Of a stretch of 64,000 nucleotides of DNA, positions 52,634 to 61,926 are shown piece by piece. The stretch comes from an uncultured Pelagibacteraceae bacterium (GTDB lineage: Bacteria; Pseudomonadota; Alphaproteobacteria; Pelagibacterales; Pelagibacteraceae). Position 1 is the first letter of the stretch, and every line of letters begins with the position of its first letter. The notes under the pieces are model-generated. The model was given only the letters and a program-made list of their open reading frames with translations. It searched no databases and was not told the origin of the DNA. The position numbers and the translations under genes were made by a program. The DNA lies in NCBI GenBank assembly GCA_902582315.1, contig CACHRP010000002.1:119703-183702 (forward strand). Direction: 5' to 3'.

Positions 52634-55065
52634 TAGGCTCTTAGTAATTTATTTTCTGCATCATAGGGACTATCTTCTAAAATTGTTGCTTCATGCATTT
52701 TGCCAAGTATATCAATTTTAAGTTTTTGTCCAACATTTGCCAAAGTAGGTTTTACCATACCAAGTGCAATTGATTTTCCTAATCTAAAACCATAATCTCC
52801 ACCTGTGGCTCTTCCAACAACAGATCCGTTTTCATAAATTGGATTATTTCCTAATACATCGGCATCGGTGACGTTATGAACTTCCAATGTTACCAATTTA
52901 TTATTAAATCCTTTTTCTCTCCATTTATTAAGTGCATCTAATCCAATGAAGCTTCCTTTATTTGGATGAATAAATCTATCTAATCCACTCTCATACGGTG
53001 CATATTCAATTGATAATTCTGTACCTACAAGTTTGTAAGATTTTTCAACTCTTAAACTGTTAATTGCTCTTATTCCGAAAGGTTTTAAGCCTAAGTCTTT
53101 TCCCGCCTCCATTAATTTATCAAAAATATGATTTTGATATTCAATTGGGTGATGGAGTTCCCAGCCTAATTCACCAACAAAATTTACTCTCATAGCATTT
53201 ACAGGTGCATAACCAACATCTACGTTTTTCGCACTCAACCATTTAAAATTCTCATTAGAAAAATCATCTTTTGAAACTCTTTGCATTAGCTCTCTTGATT
53301 TTGGACCCGCAACCACTAATACTCCTGTGCTATTAGTTAAATTTTCAAATATAACACTTCCATCTTTAGGCATCCATTTATGGATCCAGTCATGGTCAAG
53401 TCTTTGAAAAGCTCCTGCAGAAACTAAATAGAAACTATCCTCAGATTCTCTTAAGATTGTAAATTCTGAATGCACGCCACCTTTTGTATTTAATGCATGA
53501 CATAAATTTACTCTACCTACTTTTTTTGGAAGTTTGTTTGCAACCAAATTATCTAAAAATTCCTCTGCTTTAGGACCTTTAATTCTGCATTTTGCAAATG
53601 CAGTCATGTCTAGTAGCCCGACATTTTCTCTAACGTTCTTACATTCTTTTTCAACTGCTTTAAACCATTTTGACCTTCTAAAAGACCAATCGTCTTTTTG
53701 TTCCATGCCATCTGTTGCAAAAAAATTTGGTCTTTCCCACCCAAATTTTTGACCAAACACAGCGCCTAATTTTTTCATTCTATCGTAACACGGTGCTGTT
53801 CTTAAAGGTCTTGCTGCTTCTCTTTCTTCATCAGGGTAATGAATTATGAATACATTTCTATAAGCTTCTTCATTCTTTTCTTTTAAATAAGATTTAGAGC
53901 AATAATCACCATATCTTCTAGGTTCAACACCAAGCATGTCAATTGTAGGTTCGCCATCTACAATCCATTCTGCTAATTGCCAACCTGCTCCTCCAGCCGC
54001 AGTTATTCCAAAACTATGACCTTCGTTAATCCAAAAGTTTTTAAGTCCCCATGCAGGTCCAACAATTGGATTTCCGTCTGGAGTATAACAAATTGCTCCA
54101 TTATAAACTTTTTTAACACCCACCTCTCCAAAAGCAGGAACTCTGTGAATTGCTCCTTCAATATGTGGAGCTAATCTGTCTAAATCTTCTTGAAATAATT
54201 CATATTCAGAATCTTTTGATGGTCCATCGACATAACAACATGGAGCACCATCTTCATAAGGTCCAAGTATAAGACCACCTGCTTCTTCTCTCATATACCA
54301 TCTACTATCACTGTCTCTTAATACTCCCATTTCGGGTAAACCTTCTTTTTTTCTTTTTTGAATTTCAGGATGAGGCTCTGTAACAATGTATTGATGTTCA
54401 ACTGGTATGACTGGTATTTCTAATCCAACCATTTTTCCTGTTTGTCTTGCAAAGTTTCCTGAGCATGACATAACATGTTCACATTCAATACTCCCTTTAT
54501 CTGTTTCAACGACCCAGCCATTTTTTGTTTGTTTAATTCCAACTACGTTTGTATTTCTGTAAATCTCTGCACCTCTGTTTCTTGCTCCAGTAGCTAAAGC
54601 TTGTGTAAGATCAGCAGGTTGAATGTAACCATCTTCTGGGTGCTGAATTGCTCCAACCAAATCACTTGTGTTACATAAAGGCCAAATTTCTTTTACTTGA
54701 TCTGGTGTTAAAAATTTTACATCTACACCTATTGTTTGTGCAACACCAGCATACTGATGGTATTCATCCATTCTATCTTTTGTACTTGCAAGTCGAATAT
54801 TTGAAACAACACTAAAGCCCACATTTTTACCTGTCTCTTCTTCAAGAGTTTTATAAAGGTCAACAGCGTATTTGTGTAATTGGCCAACCGAGTAACTCAT
54901 ATTAAAGAGTGGCAGTAAACCTGCAGCATGCCATGTTGAACCAGAGGTAAGCTCTTTCCTTTCAACTAATACAACGTCAGACCAACCTTTTTTTGCTAAA
55001 TGATATAAAGCACTTACACCAACTACTCCACCTCCGACAATAACTACTTTAGCTTTTGATTTCAT
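52633..55065 (-). CDS. Dimethylglycine/sarcosine dehydrogenase-like
   Basis: 810 aa. FAD domain [17 protein letters not shown] at the N-terminus, STWHAAGL (His46, the covalent-FAD histidine in DMGDH), then a GcvT-like folate domain in the C-terminal half (RINGxELGW-like [27 protein letters not shown]). It demethylates dimethylglycine or sarcosine, giving methylene-tetrahydrofolate and electrons to ETF. Which methylamine is used is not certain; operon with etfBA and ETF:QO supports a DMGDH-type enzyme. A Shine-Dalgarno TAGGA is present. Confidence 0.87.
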   Translation of the reverse strand: MKSKAKVVIVGGGVVGVSALYHLAKKGWSDVVLVERKELTSGSTWHAAGLLPLFNMSYSVGQLHKYAVDLYKTLEEETGKNVGFSVVSNIRLASTKDRMDEYHQYAGVAQTIGVDVKFLTPDQVKEIWPLCNTSDLVGAIQHPEDGYIQPADLTQALATGARNRGAEIYRNTNVVGIKQTKNGWVVETDKGSIECEHVMSCSGNFARQTGKMVGLEIPVIPVEHQYIVTEPHPEIQKRKKEGLPEMGVLRDSDSRWYMREEAGGLILGPYEDGAPCCYVDGPSKDSEYELFQEDLDRLAPHIEGAIHRVPAFGEVGVKKVYNGAICYTPDGNPIVGPAWGLKNFWINEGHSFGITAAGGAGWQLAEWIVDGEPTIDMLGVEPRRYGDYCSKSYLKEKNEEAYRNVFIIHYPDEEREAARPLRTAPCYDRMKKLGAVFGQKFGWERPNFFATDGMEQKDDWSFRRSKWFKAVEKECKNVRENVGLLDMTAFAKCRIKGPKAEEFLDNLVANKLPKKVGRVNLCHALNTKGGVHSEFTILRESEDSFYLVSAGAFQRLDHDWIHKWMPKDGSVIFENLTNSTGVLVVAGPKSRELMQRVSKDDFSNENFKWLSAKNVDVGYAPVNAMRVNFVGELGWELHHPIEYQNHIFDKLMEAGKDLGLKPFGIRAINSLRVEKSYKLVGTELSIEYAPYESGLDRFIHPNKGSFIGLDALNKWREKGFNNKLVTLEVHNVTDADVLGNNPIYENGSVVGRATGGDYGFRLGKSIALGMVKPTLANVGQKLKIDILGKMHEATILEDSPYDAENKLLRA

Positions 55066-55109
55066 AAAACCGATTCCTACTAGATTTTTGGTTTGAACGA
55101 AACAAAATT

Positions 55110-55316
55110 TTAATAGTCATCATCCTCATCTCTCCATCCTTTTATATACATCAAATACGCGGCAACAGTTACACTTATGCATCCTACTATCATGCCTAAG
55201 TTGAGGCCAAATTGCTTACCAAAGAAATACCAACCAAGTTGAGTGGAACCTATTGTTGGCACGCATAAAATTATCATCAAAATTGGAACTCTTTCATAAA
55301 AAGGTTTTTTTTTCAT
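55110..55316 (-). CDS. Small two-helix membrane protein (68 aa)
   Basis: Residues about 10-29 and 37-60 form two helices, with a charged GWRDEDDDY tail. No family recognised. It abuts the DUF4864-like gene (no gap) and precedes the DMGDH operon on the same strand by 44 bases. Confidence 0.6.
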   Translation of the reverse strand: MKKKPFYERVPILMIILCVPTIGSTQLGWYFFGKQFGLNLGMIVGCISVTVAAYLMYIKGWRDEDDDY

Positions 55317-55790
55317 TTAAATTGACGATCCTAGTGGCATTGGTTGTGAGACACCGCTTGTTAACCAGCAGTTTTTGAGCGGACCAGATTTATCATATTT
55401 TTTAACCACCCATTCGAATTGATAGTATTTTTTCTTATCATCTAAAACAGTAACTCTATAGGTTGCACTATTTTCTGATGCAGAAATTATATCTATTTTA
55501 TTTTCGATGTGATTAATTAACATTTCATACATATCACTTTTGAGCATTGACTTAAATTTTTCCAGTGGACCTGTATATTTTTTATTATTTGGGTGTGCAA
55601 ACTCCCATGTTTGCTCAATACCAAAGTCTTCGTACGGTTCATTATTATTTTTTAACCCATTTAATTGTATCTCTACAACCTCTAACGGCTTAATTGAGTT
55701 TTTTGGTTTGATTAACTCAGCATTACAAATAGACTGAAAACAAAAACTTAAAAAAATTAATATTACAAGTTTGTTTTTATATAAATACAT
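55317..55790 (-). CDS. Exported DUF4864-like protein
   Basis: Started at ATG 55790 the 157-aa protein has a signal peptide (MYLYKNKLVILIFLSFCFQSICNA); the longer ORF to 55847 would put 19 residues in front of it. The mature domain (VVEIQLNGLKNNN...TWEFAHPNNKKYTGPLEKF...MLINH, GVSQPMPL) resembles DUF4864, an NTF2-like exported family of unknown role. It is followed directly by the 68-aa membrane protein. Confidence 0.6.
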   Translation of the reverse strand: MYLYKNKLVILIFLSFCFQSICNAELIKPKNSIKPLEVVEIQLNGLKNNNEPYEDFGIEQTWEFAHPNNKKYTGPLEKFKSMLKSDMYEMLINHIENKIDIISASENSATYRVTVLDDKKKYYQFEWVVKKYDKSGPLKNCWLTSGVSQPMPLGSSI

Positions 55791-55847
55791 TCTTACGTAA
55801 ACAATATAACATGTGAAAAATAAATTAACTTTACAATAAGGACGCAA

Positions 55848-56789
55848 ATGAAAATTGGTTTTATAGGCCTAGGAAACGTTGGTGGAAAACTTGCAGGCAG
55901 TCTATTGAGAAACAACTTCAAATTGACTGTTTATGATCTTGACTCAAAAACAATGGAAAATTTAAGTTCAAAAGGAGCAAATATTTCAAAAAATCCAAAA
56001 GAACTTACTCAAGACTCTGATCTAATTATTACATGCTTACCTTCACCTGAAATATGTCGAGAAGTAATGGAGTCTAAAGACGGTGTAATTAATGGATTGT
56101 CAGAGAATAAGATATGGCTCGAAATGAGTACAACGGATGAAAACGAGGTAAAAAGAATTGGAAAGTTAGTTAAACAAAAAAAAGCATTCGCTCTTGATGG
56201 ACCTGTAAGTGGTGGGTGCCATAGAGCTGATACAGGAAATATAGCAATATTTGTTGGTGGAGAAAGATCTGCATTTGAAAAAATTTTTTCTGCTCTTTCG
56301 GCGATGGGTGAAAAAATTCTTCATACTGGAGAATTGGGCTCTGCCTCTGTTTTGAAAGTTATAACAAATTACTTAGCATCAGTTCATTTAGTTGCGTTAG
56401 GTGAAGCTTGGACTGTTGCAAAAAAATCTAATTTGGATTTAGAAAAAACTTTTAAAGGAATTGCTATTTCCTCTGGAAATTCATTTGTGCACGAAACAGA
56501 AAGCCAAGTAATATTAAATGGTTCCTATAATATAAATTTTACAATGGATTTAGTTTTAAAAGATACTTCCTTATTTGATAATTTAGCAAAAAAACTTAAT
56601 TCATCTTTAGAAATATCACCAATGATTGTAAAAATTTTTCAGGAAGGTTTGAAAAACTATGGTTCTCGTGCCTGGTCCTCAATGATAGTTAAAAGAATGG
56701 AGGATAAAAATAAAATAGACTTTAGAGCAAAGGGTTTTCCAACCGAACTTATAGATAAAGAACCTGAAAAGAAAGGTTATGAGATATAA
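55848..56789 (+). CDS. Beta-hydroxyacid dehydrogenase family protein
   Basis: 313 aa, 3-hydroxyisobutyrate dehydrogenase-like. GFIGLGNVGGKLAG binds NAD(P), DGPVSGGCHRADTG is the substrate motif, and KVITNYL carries the catalytic Lys. Substrate not deducible; tartronate semialdehyde reductase and GHB dehydrogenase are options. An AAGGA Shine-Dalgarno is upstream. Overlaps the next gene by 11 bases. Confidence 0.85.
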   Translation: MKIGFIGLGNVGGKLAGSLLRNNFKLTVYDLDSKTMENLSSKGANISKNPKELTQDSDLIITCLPSPEICREVMESKDGVINGLSENKIWLEMSTTDENEVKRIGKLVKQKKAFALDGPVSGGCHRADTGNIAIFVGGERSAFEKIFSALSAMGEKILHTGELGSASVLKVITNYLASVHLVALGEAWTVAKKSNLDLEKTFKGIAISSGNSFVHETESQVILNGSYNINFTMDLVLKDTSLFDNLAKKLNSSLEISPMIVKIFQEGLKNYGSRAWSSMIVKRMEDKNKIDFRAKGFPTELIDKEPEKKGYEI

Positions 56790-57432
56790 CAGACAAGGTC
56801 ATAATATTGTTCATAGAGGACTGGCGAAAAAAACTTTCAAAGAAAATTCAATTAAAGCCTTCAAGTTTTGCTTTAAAAAAAATTATGGAATTGAAACTGA
56901 TTTACATACAACTTTAGATAATAAAATTGTTTGTTATCATGATTTTAGTCTTAAACGATTTAAGAGTAAAAAGTTAATAAAAAATTTAAAATATAAAGAT
57001 ATAAATAAAATAGCATCAAAATATACAATGCATATTCCAACTTTGAATGAAATTGTTAAAATTTCAAAAAAAAATTACTTAATGCTAGAAATTAAATCAA
57101 AATTTACAAAAAAAAATTTTTTAAATCTTATTTCTATTATAAAGAGGTTAAAACATTATAGCATAACTTCTTTTAATGAAAAAAATATTTCAAATTTAAA
57201 TAAAATTAAAAAAAATTTAAATTTAGGACTAGTTTTTTCTTCGACCACTTCAATAAAACTTATTTTACAAAAAAATAAATTAAAGTACCTTAGATTATTA
57301 GTTTTAGAAAAAAAATTTCTTACTAATAGAAAACTTATAAAAATAAAAAAACCTATTTATTTTTACACACTAAAAGATAAAAAAGTTAGAACAAAATTTT
57401 TAGGAAAAAATCTTATTATTGAAAATTTATAA
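56779..57432 (+). CDS. Glycerophosphodiester phosphodiesterase-like
   Basis: 217 aa of GDPD TIM-barrel type. HRG with a nearby ENS, then GIETDLHTTLDN and CYHDFSLKRF supply the active His, Glu and Asp; LMLEIKSK is the next metal-binding strand. It would release glycerol 3-phosphate from phospholipid head groups. It is at the short end of the family. Confidence 0.8.
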   Translation: MRYNRQGHNIVHRGLAKKTFKENSIKAFKFCFKKNYGIETDLHTTLDNKIVCYHDFSLKRFKSKKLIKNLKYKDINKIASKYTMHIPTLNEIVKISKKNYLMLEIKSKFTKKNFLNLISIIKRLKHYSITSFNEKNISNLNKIKKNLNLGLVFSSTTSIKLILQKNKLKYLRLLVLEKKFLTNRKLIKIKKPIYFYTLKDKKVRTKFLGKNLIIENL

Positions 57433-58563
57433 TTATTGTGAAAGATAACTAAGTCTTCCTATTATTTCATCACGATCCATATAGTAACCTTGTAGGTGTC
57501 TATGTCCTGAGTTAGGATCGAATGCTGTTCTGCCGTGCAAAACTCTTCTGTTATTAAAAGAGTATATATCCCCTGGATTTAGTCTGAACTTAATAACAAA
57601 TCTATCATCATGTAACAGATTGCCAAATCTATGATGCGCGAAATAAACTTGGTCCATTACATCTGGATGACAATCTAATGCATCCATGGTTGCAACACTA
57701 AATCTAATATCATTATAATCGCCATCTTTAGTTAAACTTATTGCGGGTGCATAAAAACTTCTGTGAGCTTGCTGGGTATAATCTTTATCTCTAAATTTTA
57801 ACGGTACATTTACCAAAGTATCAAAAATATCCTTTTCATTATTTTTTAGGTAATCTGCAACAGCAAAACCATCAACTGCTGAAGAATCTCCTCCATTAGC
57901 AGAATTTATAAGACAATGTAAAAACTGGTAGCCTGGTGGATTTTCAAACCAGGGTAAATCCATATGATTTTTCAATGCGTGAGCTGTATAGGCTGAGTTA
58001 TTTGGTTTAGGTATATTTATAACTTCAAAAGGTGTTTTAAAAAAAGTTTCTCTTGTGTGACTAATTCTATTTAAAACTTCAAAAGCTGACTTTTCTTTTG
58101 TTGGTGCGTTATTTACTAAAGCTATTCCTTTATAGTGAAGAAGTTTTAACCACTTTATTAAACCTTCCTCTGAAGACATGATTTCATCGCAATCAATACA
58201 TATAGACTTAATATTTTTTTCAATCGATTTATCCCAAAGTTGGTATGGAGAAATATATTTTTGTTTATTTTTGATTGTGTAACAGTTTTTTCTTAACCAA
58301 TTAATGTCGTAAAAACTTGTATGATTTCCCTCGCTCCAAACTATTTCTAGTTTACCCTCATTATTTACTTTATATTTTGTTGGATTTAAATTTTTAGAAA
58401 CGTTTAATATATCAAACATTCTATGCCTAGAATCTTTATCGTGAGCCGTTGGACAATTATCTCTTAACCATAAATAATTAAATTTACTTTCTTCTCCATC
58501 GCTCCAAAGAATTCTTAGGTAAGTTCCATTTTTTTCAAGTTTTGAAATACTAATCATGGTCAA
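57433..58563 (-). CDS. Gamma-butyrobetaine dioxygenase-like (TauD superfamily)
   Basis: 376 aa: an N-terminal DUF971-like domain (LWLRDNCPTAHD) then a Fe(II)/2-oxoglutarate TauD-type domain. Iron ligands His200, Asp202 (NHMDLPW) and His343 (RVLHGRTAFD), with Arg355 for 2-oxoglutarate. Closest in style to gamma-butyrobetaine hydroxylase, which makes carnitine; trimethyllysine dioxygenase is an alternative. The N-terminal zinc Cys set of the animal enzyme is mostly missing (one Cys in DNCPTAHD). Confidence 0.82.
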   Translation of the reverse strand: MTMISISKLEKNGTYLRILWSDGEESKFNYLWLRDNCPTAHDKDSRHRMFDILNVSKNLNPTKYKVNNEGKLEIVWSEGNHTSFYDINWLRKNCYTIKNKQKYISPYQLWDKSIEKNIKSICIDCDEIMSSEEGLIKWLKLLHYKGIALVNNAPTKEKSAFEVLNRISHTRETFFKTPFEVINIPKPNNSAYTAHALKNHMDLPWFENPPGYQFLHCLINSANGGDSSAVDGFAVADYLKNNEKDIFDTLVNVPLKFRDKDYTQQAHRSFYAPAISLTKDGDYNDIRFSVATMDALDCHPDVMDQVYFAHHRFGNLLHDDRFVIKFRLNPGDIYSFNNRRVLHGRTAFDPNSGHRHLQGYYMDRDEIIGRLSYLSQ

Positions 58564-58644
58564 AATTTATTATACTTATTTACATTTTCAATGCAATTTA
58601 TAGTTGATAAATTATTGTTTTTTTTAATAATATCAAAATTAAAA

Positions 58645-58663
58645 TTTGTTGCTTTGCAACAAA
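58645..58663. promoter_or_regulatory. Inverted repeat upstream of the ProV-like gene
   Basis: TTTGTTGC and GCAACAAA flank a TTT centre, 30 bases before the ATG at 58693. It is an operator or leader hairpin candidate in the 129-base gap shared with the dioxygenase gene. Confidence 0.45.
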
Positions 58664-58692
58664 CTTGGACAACTGTTAAAACTTTATAAAAA

Positions 58693-59745
58693 ATGAGTAA
58701 AATTGAAATTAATAACGTTTATAAAATATTTGGTCCCTCTCCAAAGAAGATTCTACCGATGGTACAAGAAGGTGCTACTAAAGAGGAAGTTTTAGAAAAA
58801 ACAGGACATACAGTAGGTTTAGATAATGTGTCACTTAAGATTGATGAAGGTGAAACATTTGTATGTATGGGCTTATCTGGTTCAGGTAAATCTACTTTAA
58901 TTAGACATATTAATCGTTTAATTGACCCAACATCAGGTGTGGTTTCTGTAGAAGGTACCGATGTGATGAGTTTAGATAAGAATAAGTTAATAGATTTTAG
59001 AAGACATAAAATGAGCATGGTTTTTCAAAGATTTGGACTATTTCCTCATAAAACAGTTTTAGAAAATGTTGGATACGGACTTGAGGTTCAGGGTAAAAAA
59101 CCTGAGGATAAAAATAAAGTTGCTATGGAAAAAATAGAAGCTGTTGGTTTAAGTGGCTTTGAAAACCAATACCCAAACCAACTATCTGGAGGTATGCAAC
59201 AAAGAGTTGGTTTAGCAAGAGCGCTTGCTACTGACACTGACATATTGTTAATGGATGAAGCTTTTTCAGCACTTGACCCTTTAATAAGAAGTGACATGCA
59301 AAAACAGTTGCTTGATTTACAAGGCGAATTGAAAAAAACGATAGTTTTCATAACGCATGATTTAGATGAGTCTTTAAAATTAGGTGATCATATTGGAATT
59401 TTAAATGGAGGAAGATTAGTTCAAGTCGGAACCCCAATAGAAATAATAATGAAACCTGCAGATGATTATGTTTCAGCATTTGTTAAAGATGTAAATAGAG
59501 CAAAAGTTATAAAGGCCAAAATAATAATGAAATCAGTAAATGAGGTAGATAATATTGATAAATCAAATCTTGTTAAAATAAATGAAGATCAATTTATAGA
59601 GGAATTCCTACCACAAGTAGTTTGTTCAAATGCAAATTGTGAGGTTGTAGATAAAAGTGGAAATACTAAAGGTTATTTAACCCAAAAAGAGTTATCTGAA
59701 GCACTTGCCAAAGAGCATTTAAAAGAAATAGTTAAAACTAATTAA
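58693..59745 (+). CDS. proV: Glycine betaine/proline ABC transporter ATPase (ProV-like)
   Basis: 350 aa. Walker A GLSGSGKST, Q-loop QRFGLFPHKTV, signature LSGGMQQR, Walker B ILLMDEAFSALDP, then a C-terminal CBS-like part. The length and N-terminal insert (KTGHTVGLDNVSLKI) fit ProV/OpuAA. No permease or binding protein gene lies beside it, so partners must be elsewhere. Neighbours (carnitine-like dioxygenase, BKACE) suggest quaternary amine transport. Confidence 0.88.
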   Translation: MSKIEINNVYKIFGPSPKKILPMVQEGATKEEVLEKTGHTVGLDNVSLKIDEGETFVCMGLSGSGKSTLIRHINRLIDPTSGVVSVEGTDVMSLDKNKLIDFRRHKMSMVFQRFGLFPHKTVLENVGYGLEVQGKKPEDKNKVAMEKIEAVGLSGFENQYPNQLSGGMQQRVGLARALATDTDILLMDEAFSALDPLIRSDMQKQLLDLQGELKKTIVFITHDLDESLKLGDHIGILNGGRLVQVGTPIEIIMKPADDYVSAFVKDVNRAKVIKAKIIMKSVNEVDNIDKSNLVKINEDQFIEEFLPQVVCSNANCEVVDKSGNTKGYLTQKELSEALAKEHLKEIVKTN

Positions 59746-60189
59746 TTATAATTGATTTATTAAATCTGGAGCAATTTTTTTTGATTTTCCAAAAAATTTA
59801 AGTGCTTTTATAGTTTCTATATTTGATTTATCTCCATCTACAACAACAAATCCAATCATTCCCATGCTTTTATGAGGTGTGCACCAATAAGCATAAATGC
59901 CTGGTACAGTAAATTTATACTCAGCGTCTTTGTTCATTTTAGATTTAAATTTTTCAACACCAGCAGGAAATCCACCTTTTATAAACTCTACGTTATGACC
60001 TTTGGTAGTTGCTTTCCAAAAAACTGTATCACCTGAATTTACTTTTACAATTTTTTGTGAATAAACCATACTCTCTTTTCCTAATTTATTAAGCATCTCA
60101 ATTGTTACATCTGCTGCATTCAACAAAGTTGGTAATAAAGTAATTGATATGGTTATTAGCGATCTTTTGATTATAGATTTTAAATTCAT
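59746..60189 (-). CDS. Pseudoazurin (blue copper protein)
   Basis: 147 aa with a signal peptide (1-25) and a cupredoxin domain. Copper ligands His65, Cys103, His106 and Met111 lie in GHNVEF and YWCTPHKSMGM with the spacing of pseudoazurins. A periplasmic electron carrier, partner unknown here. Confidence 0.9.
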   Translation of the reverse strand: MNLKSIIKRSLITISITLLPTLLNAADVTIEMLNKLGKESMVYSQKIVKVNSGDTVFWKATTKGHNVEFIKGGFPAGVEKFKSKMNKDAEYKFTVPGIYAYWCTPHKSMGMIGFVVVDGDKSNIETIKALKFFGKSKKIAPDLINQL

Positions 60190-60269
60190 AAAGGTTATTT
60201 AATATTAAAAGTTATCTTATCAACTCTAATATTGGAGCAAGTTGCCACAGGATATAGTTTAAAAGATTT

Positions 60270-61154
60270 TTATTTATGCTTTATTAGTTTTAACTTTTCT
60301 CTAGTTTCGGCAGGTGTCATTACTGAAGCTCCTAAGTCCTCAACAATTCTTCTTGCCTTTTCAACTAGTTGAGCATTTGTAGCTAACTTTCCTTTTGAAA
60401 TATATAAATTATCCTCAAGCCCTACTCTTGGGTTTCCACCCATTACTACTGTTTGAGCAACATAAGGCATTTCATTTTTAGAAATTGCAAAACCACTCCA
60501 TACTGCCTCTTTCGGCATAATATCTTTCATTGCTTGCATTGCTAAAGGTGTAGCGGGTGCACCCCAAGGAATACCTAAACACATTTGGAACATTGGGGGA
60601 TCACTGAGTAATCCCTCTTGATATAACTGAGCTCCAAACCACATATTTCCTAAATCAAAAGCTTCTATTTCTGGTTTAACTTTTATTTCTTGAAGTCTTT
60701 TTGCTGCTTTTCTTAAATCTCTTGGGGTATTGATTGTTATAACAGATCCATCTCCAAAATTTAAAGTCCCACAATCAAGAGTACAAATCTCAGGCAAGAA
60801 CTGTTCGGCATTTGCAATTCTTTCCATTACATTCGCCATATCAGTTAATGGACCAAATTGAAGTGGACTATTTTCTCCTATATCTAAATCACCACCCATT
60901 CCAGTTGTAAGATTTAGAACTACATCTGTGTCTGATGATCTGATTCTATCGACAACTTCTTTGTATAACTCTAATCTTCTACTTGGTGTTCCATCTTCCT
61001 CTCTAACATGTATATGTGCAATCGCTGCACCTGCTTTTGCTGCTTCGATTGCAGATTTTGCTATTTGTTCTGGTGTCTTTGGTAAATCAGGATGTTTTTT
61101 AGCAGTATCACCAGATCCAGTAACTGCACACGATATAAATACTTTATTGTTCAT
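60270..61154 (-). CDS. BKACE-family beta-keto acid cleavage enzyme
   Basis: 294 aa of the DUF849/3-keto-5-aminohexanoate cleavage family. Zinc ligands His47 and His49 in AHIHVREEDG; CLGIPWGAPATPLAM and GGNPRVGLEDNLY follow. The family condenses a beta-keto acid with acetyl-CoA. Members include dehydrocarnitine cleavage to glycine betaine and acetoacetyl-CoA, which would fit the neighbouring dioxygenase and betaine genes. Substrate is inferred. Confidence 0.85.
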   Translation of the reverse strand: MNNKVFISCAVTGSGDTAKKHPDLPKTPEQIAKSAIEAAKAGAAIAHIHVREEDGTPSRRLELYKEVVDRIRSSDTDVVLNLTTGMGGDLDIGENSPLQFGPLTDMANVMERIANAEQFLPEICTLDCGTLNFGDGSVITINTPRDLRKAAKRLQEIKVKPEIEAFDLGNMWFGAQLYQEGLLSDPPMFQMCLGIPWGAPATPLAMQAMKDIMPKEAVWSGFAISKNEMPYVAQTVVMGGNPRVGLEDNLYISKGKLATNAQLVEKARRIVEDLGASVMTPAETREKLKLIKHK

Positions 61155-61187
61155 AATTTATTAATGGTATAGTTTATTATAATTAAT

Positions 61188-61916
61188 ATGGAAATAACAG
61201 AATTAAAAAAAGATTTAGCAGCTACCTTTAGATGGACCGCTAGATTGAATATGAATGAGGGAGTTGCAAATCACTTTAGCGCATGTGTACCTGGTTCAAC
61301 TGATGAATTTTTAGTTAATAAATCAGGTGTTCATTTTAGCCAAATGAAAGTAAGCGATTTAATTTTGGTTACCAAAGAAAATATCGAGGAATTAAAAAAA
61401 AAACCCGACCTTGTGGATGCTACTGCAATAAATATTCATGGGACAATCCACCAAAAAGTACCTCATGCAAAATGTATATTTCATGTTCATTCAAAATACG
61501 CGACAGCTCTTTCTGCTTTGAAAAACCCTACTCTTCCTCCAATAGATCAAAATACGATGAGGTTTTATAACAGAGTATCTATATATAATGAGTATGGTGG
61601 TATGGGTTTTGAAGAAGAGTCACTAAAAATGGCAGCTGCATTGGGAAATAAACAGAATCTGTTAATGTCAAATCATGGAATTTTAACTACTGGTGAAACT
61701 GTGTCGGATGGATTTGATGCATTATATTATTTTGAAAAATCTGCAGAAACATATTTAACAGCTTTAGCAACTGGTAAAGAATTAAATGTAGCATCACATG
61801 AAGTAGCAGAAAAAACGGCACAAGAATGGTCAAACTATCCTTCTGATATGGGAAGGGCACATTTAGATCAGATCAGATTAATTTTAGATAAAGAAGAACC
61901 TGATTATCAAAATTAA
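61188..61916 (+). CDS. Class II aldolase/adducin-family protein
   Basis: 242 aa with HFSACVPG, CIFHVHSKYATALSAL (His-x-His zinc pair) and MSNHGIL, the zinc site of the class II aldolase/adducin fold (fuculose-1-phosphate aldolase type). Substrate not clear. 10 bases before the aldehyde dehydrogenase gene. Confidence 0.85.
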   Translation: MEITELKKDLAATFRWTARLNMNEGVANHFSACVPGSTDEFLVNKSGVHFSQMKVSDLILVTKENIEELKKKPDLVDATAINIHGTIHQKVPHAKCIFHVHSKYATALSALKNPTLPPIDQNTMRFYNRVSIYNEYGGMGFEEESLKMAAALGNKQNLLMSNHGILTTGETVSDGFDALYYFEKSAETYLTALATGKELNVASHEVAEKTAQEWSNYPSDMGRAHLDQIRLILDKEEPDYQN

Positions 61917-61926
61917 AAAATAAATT

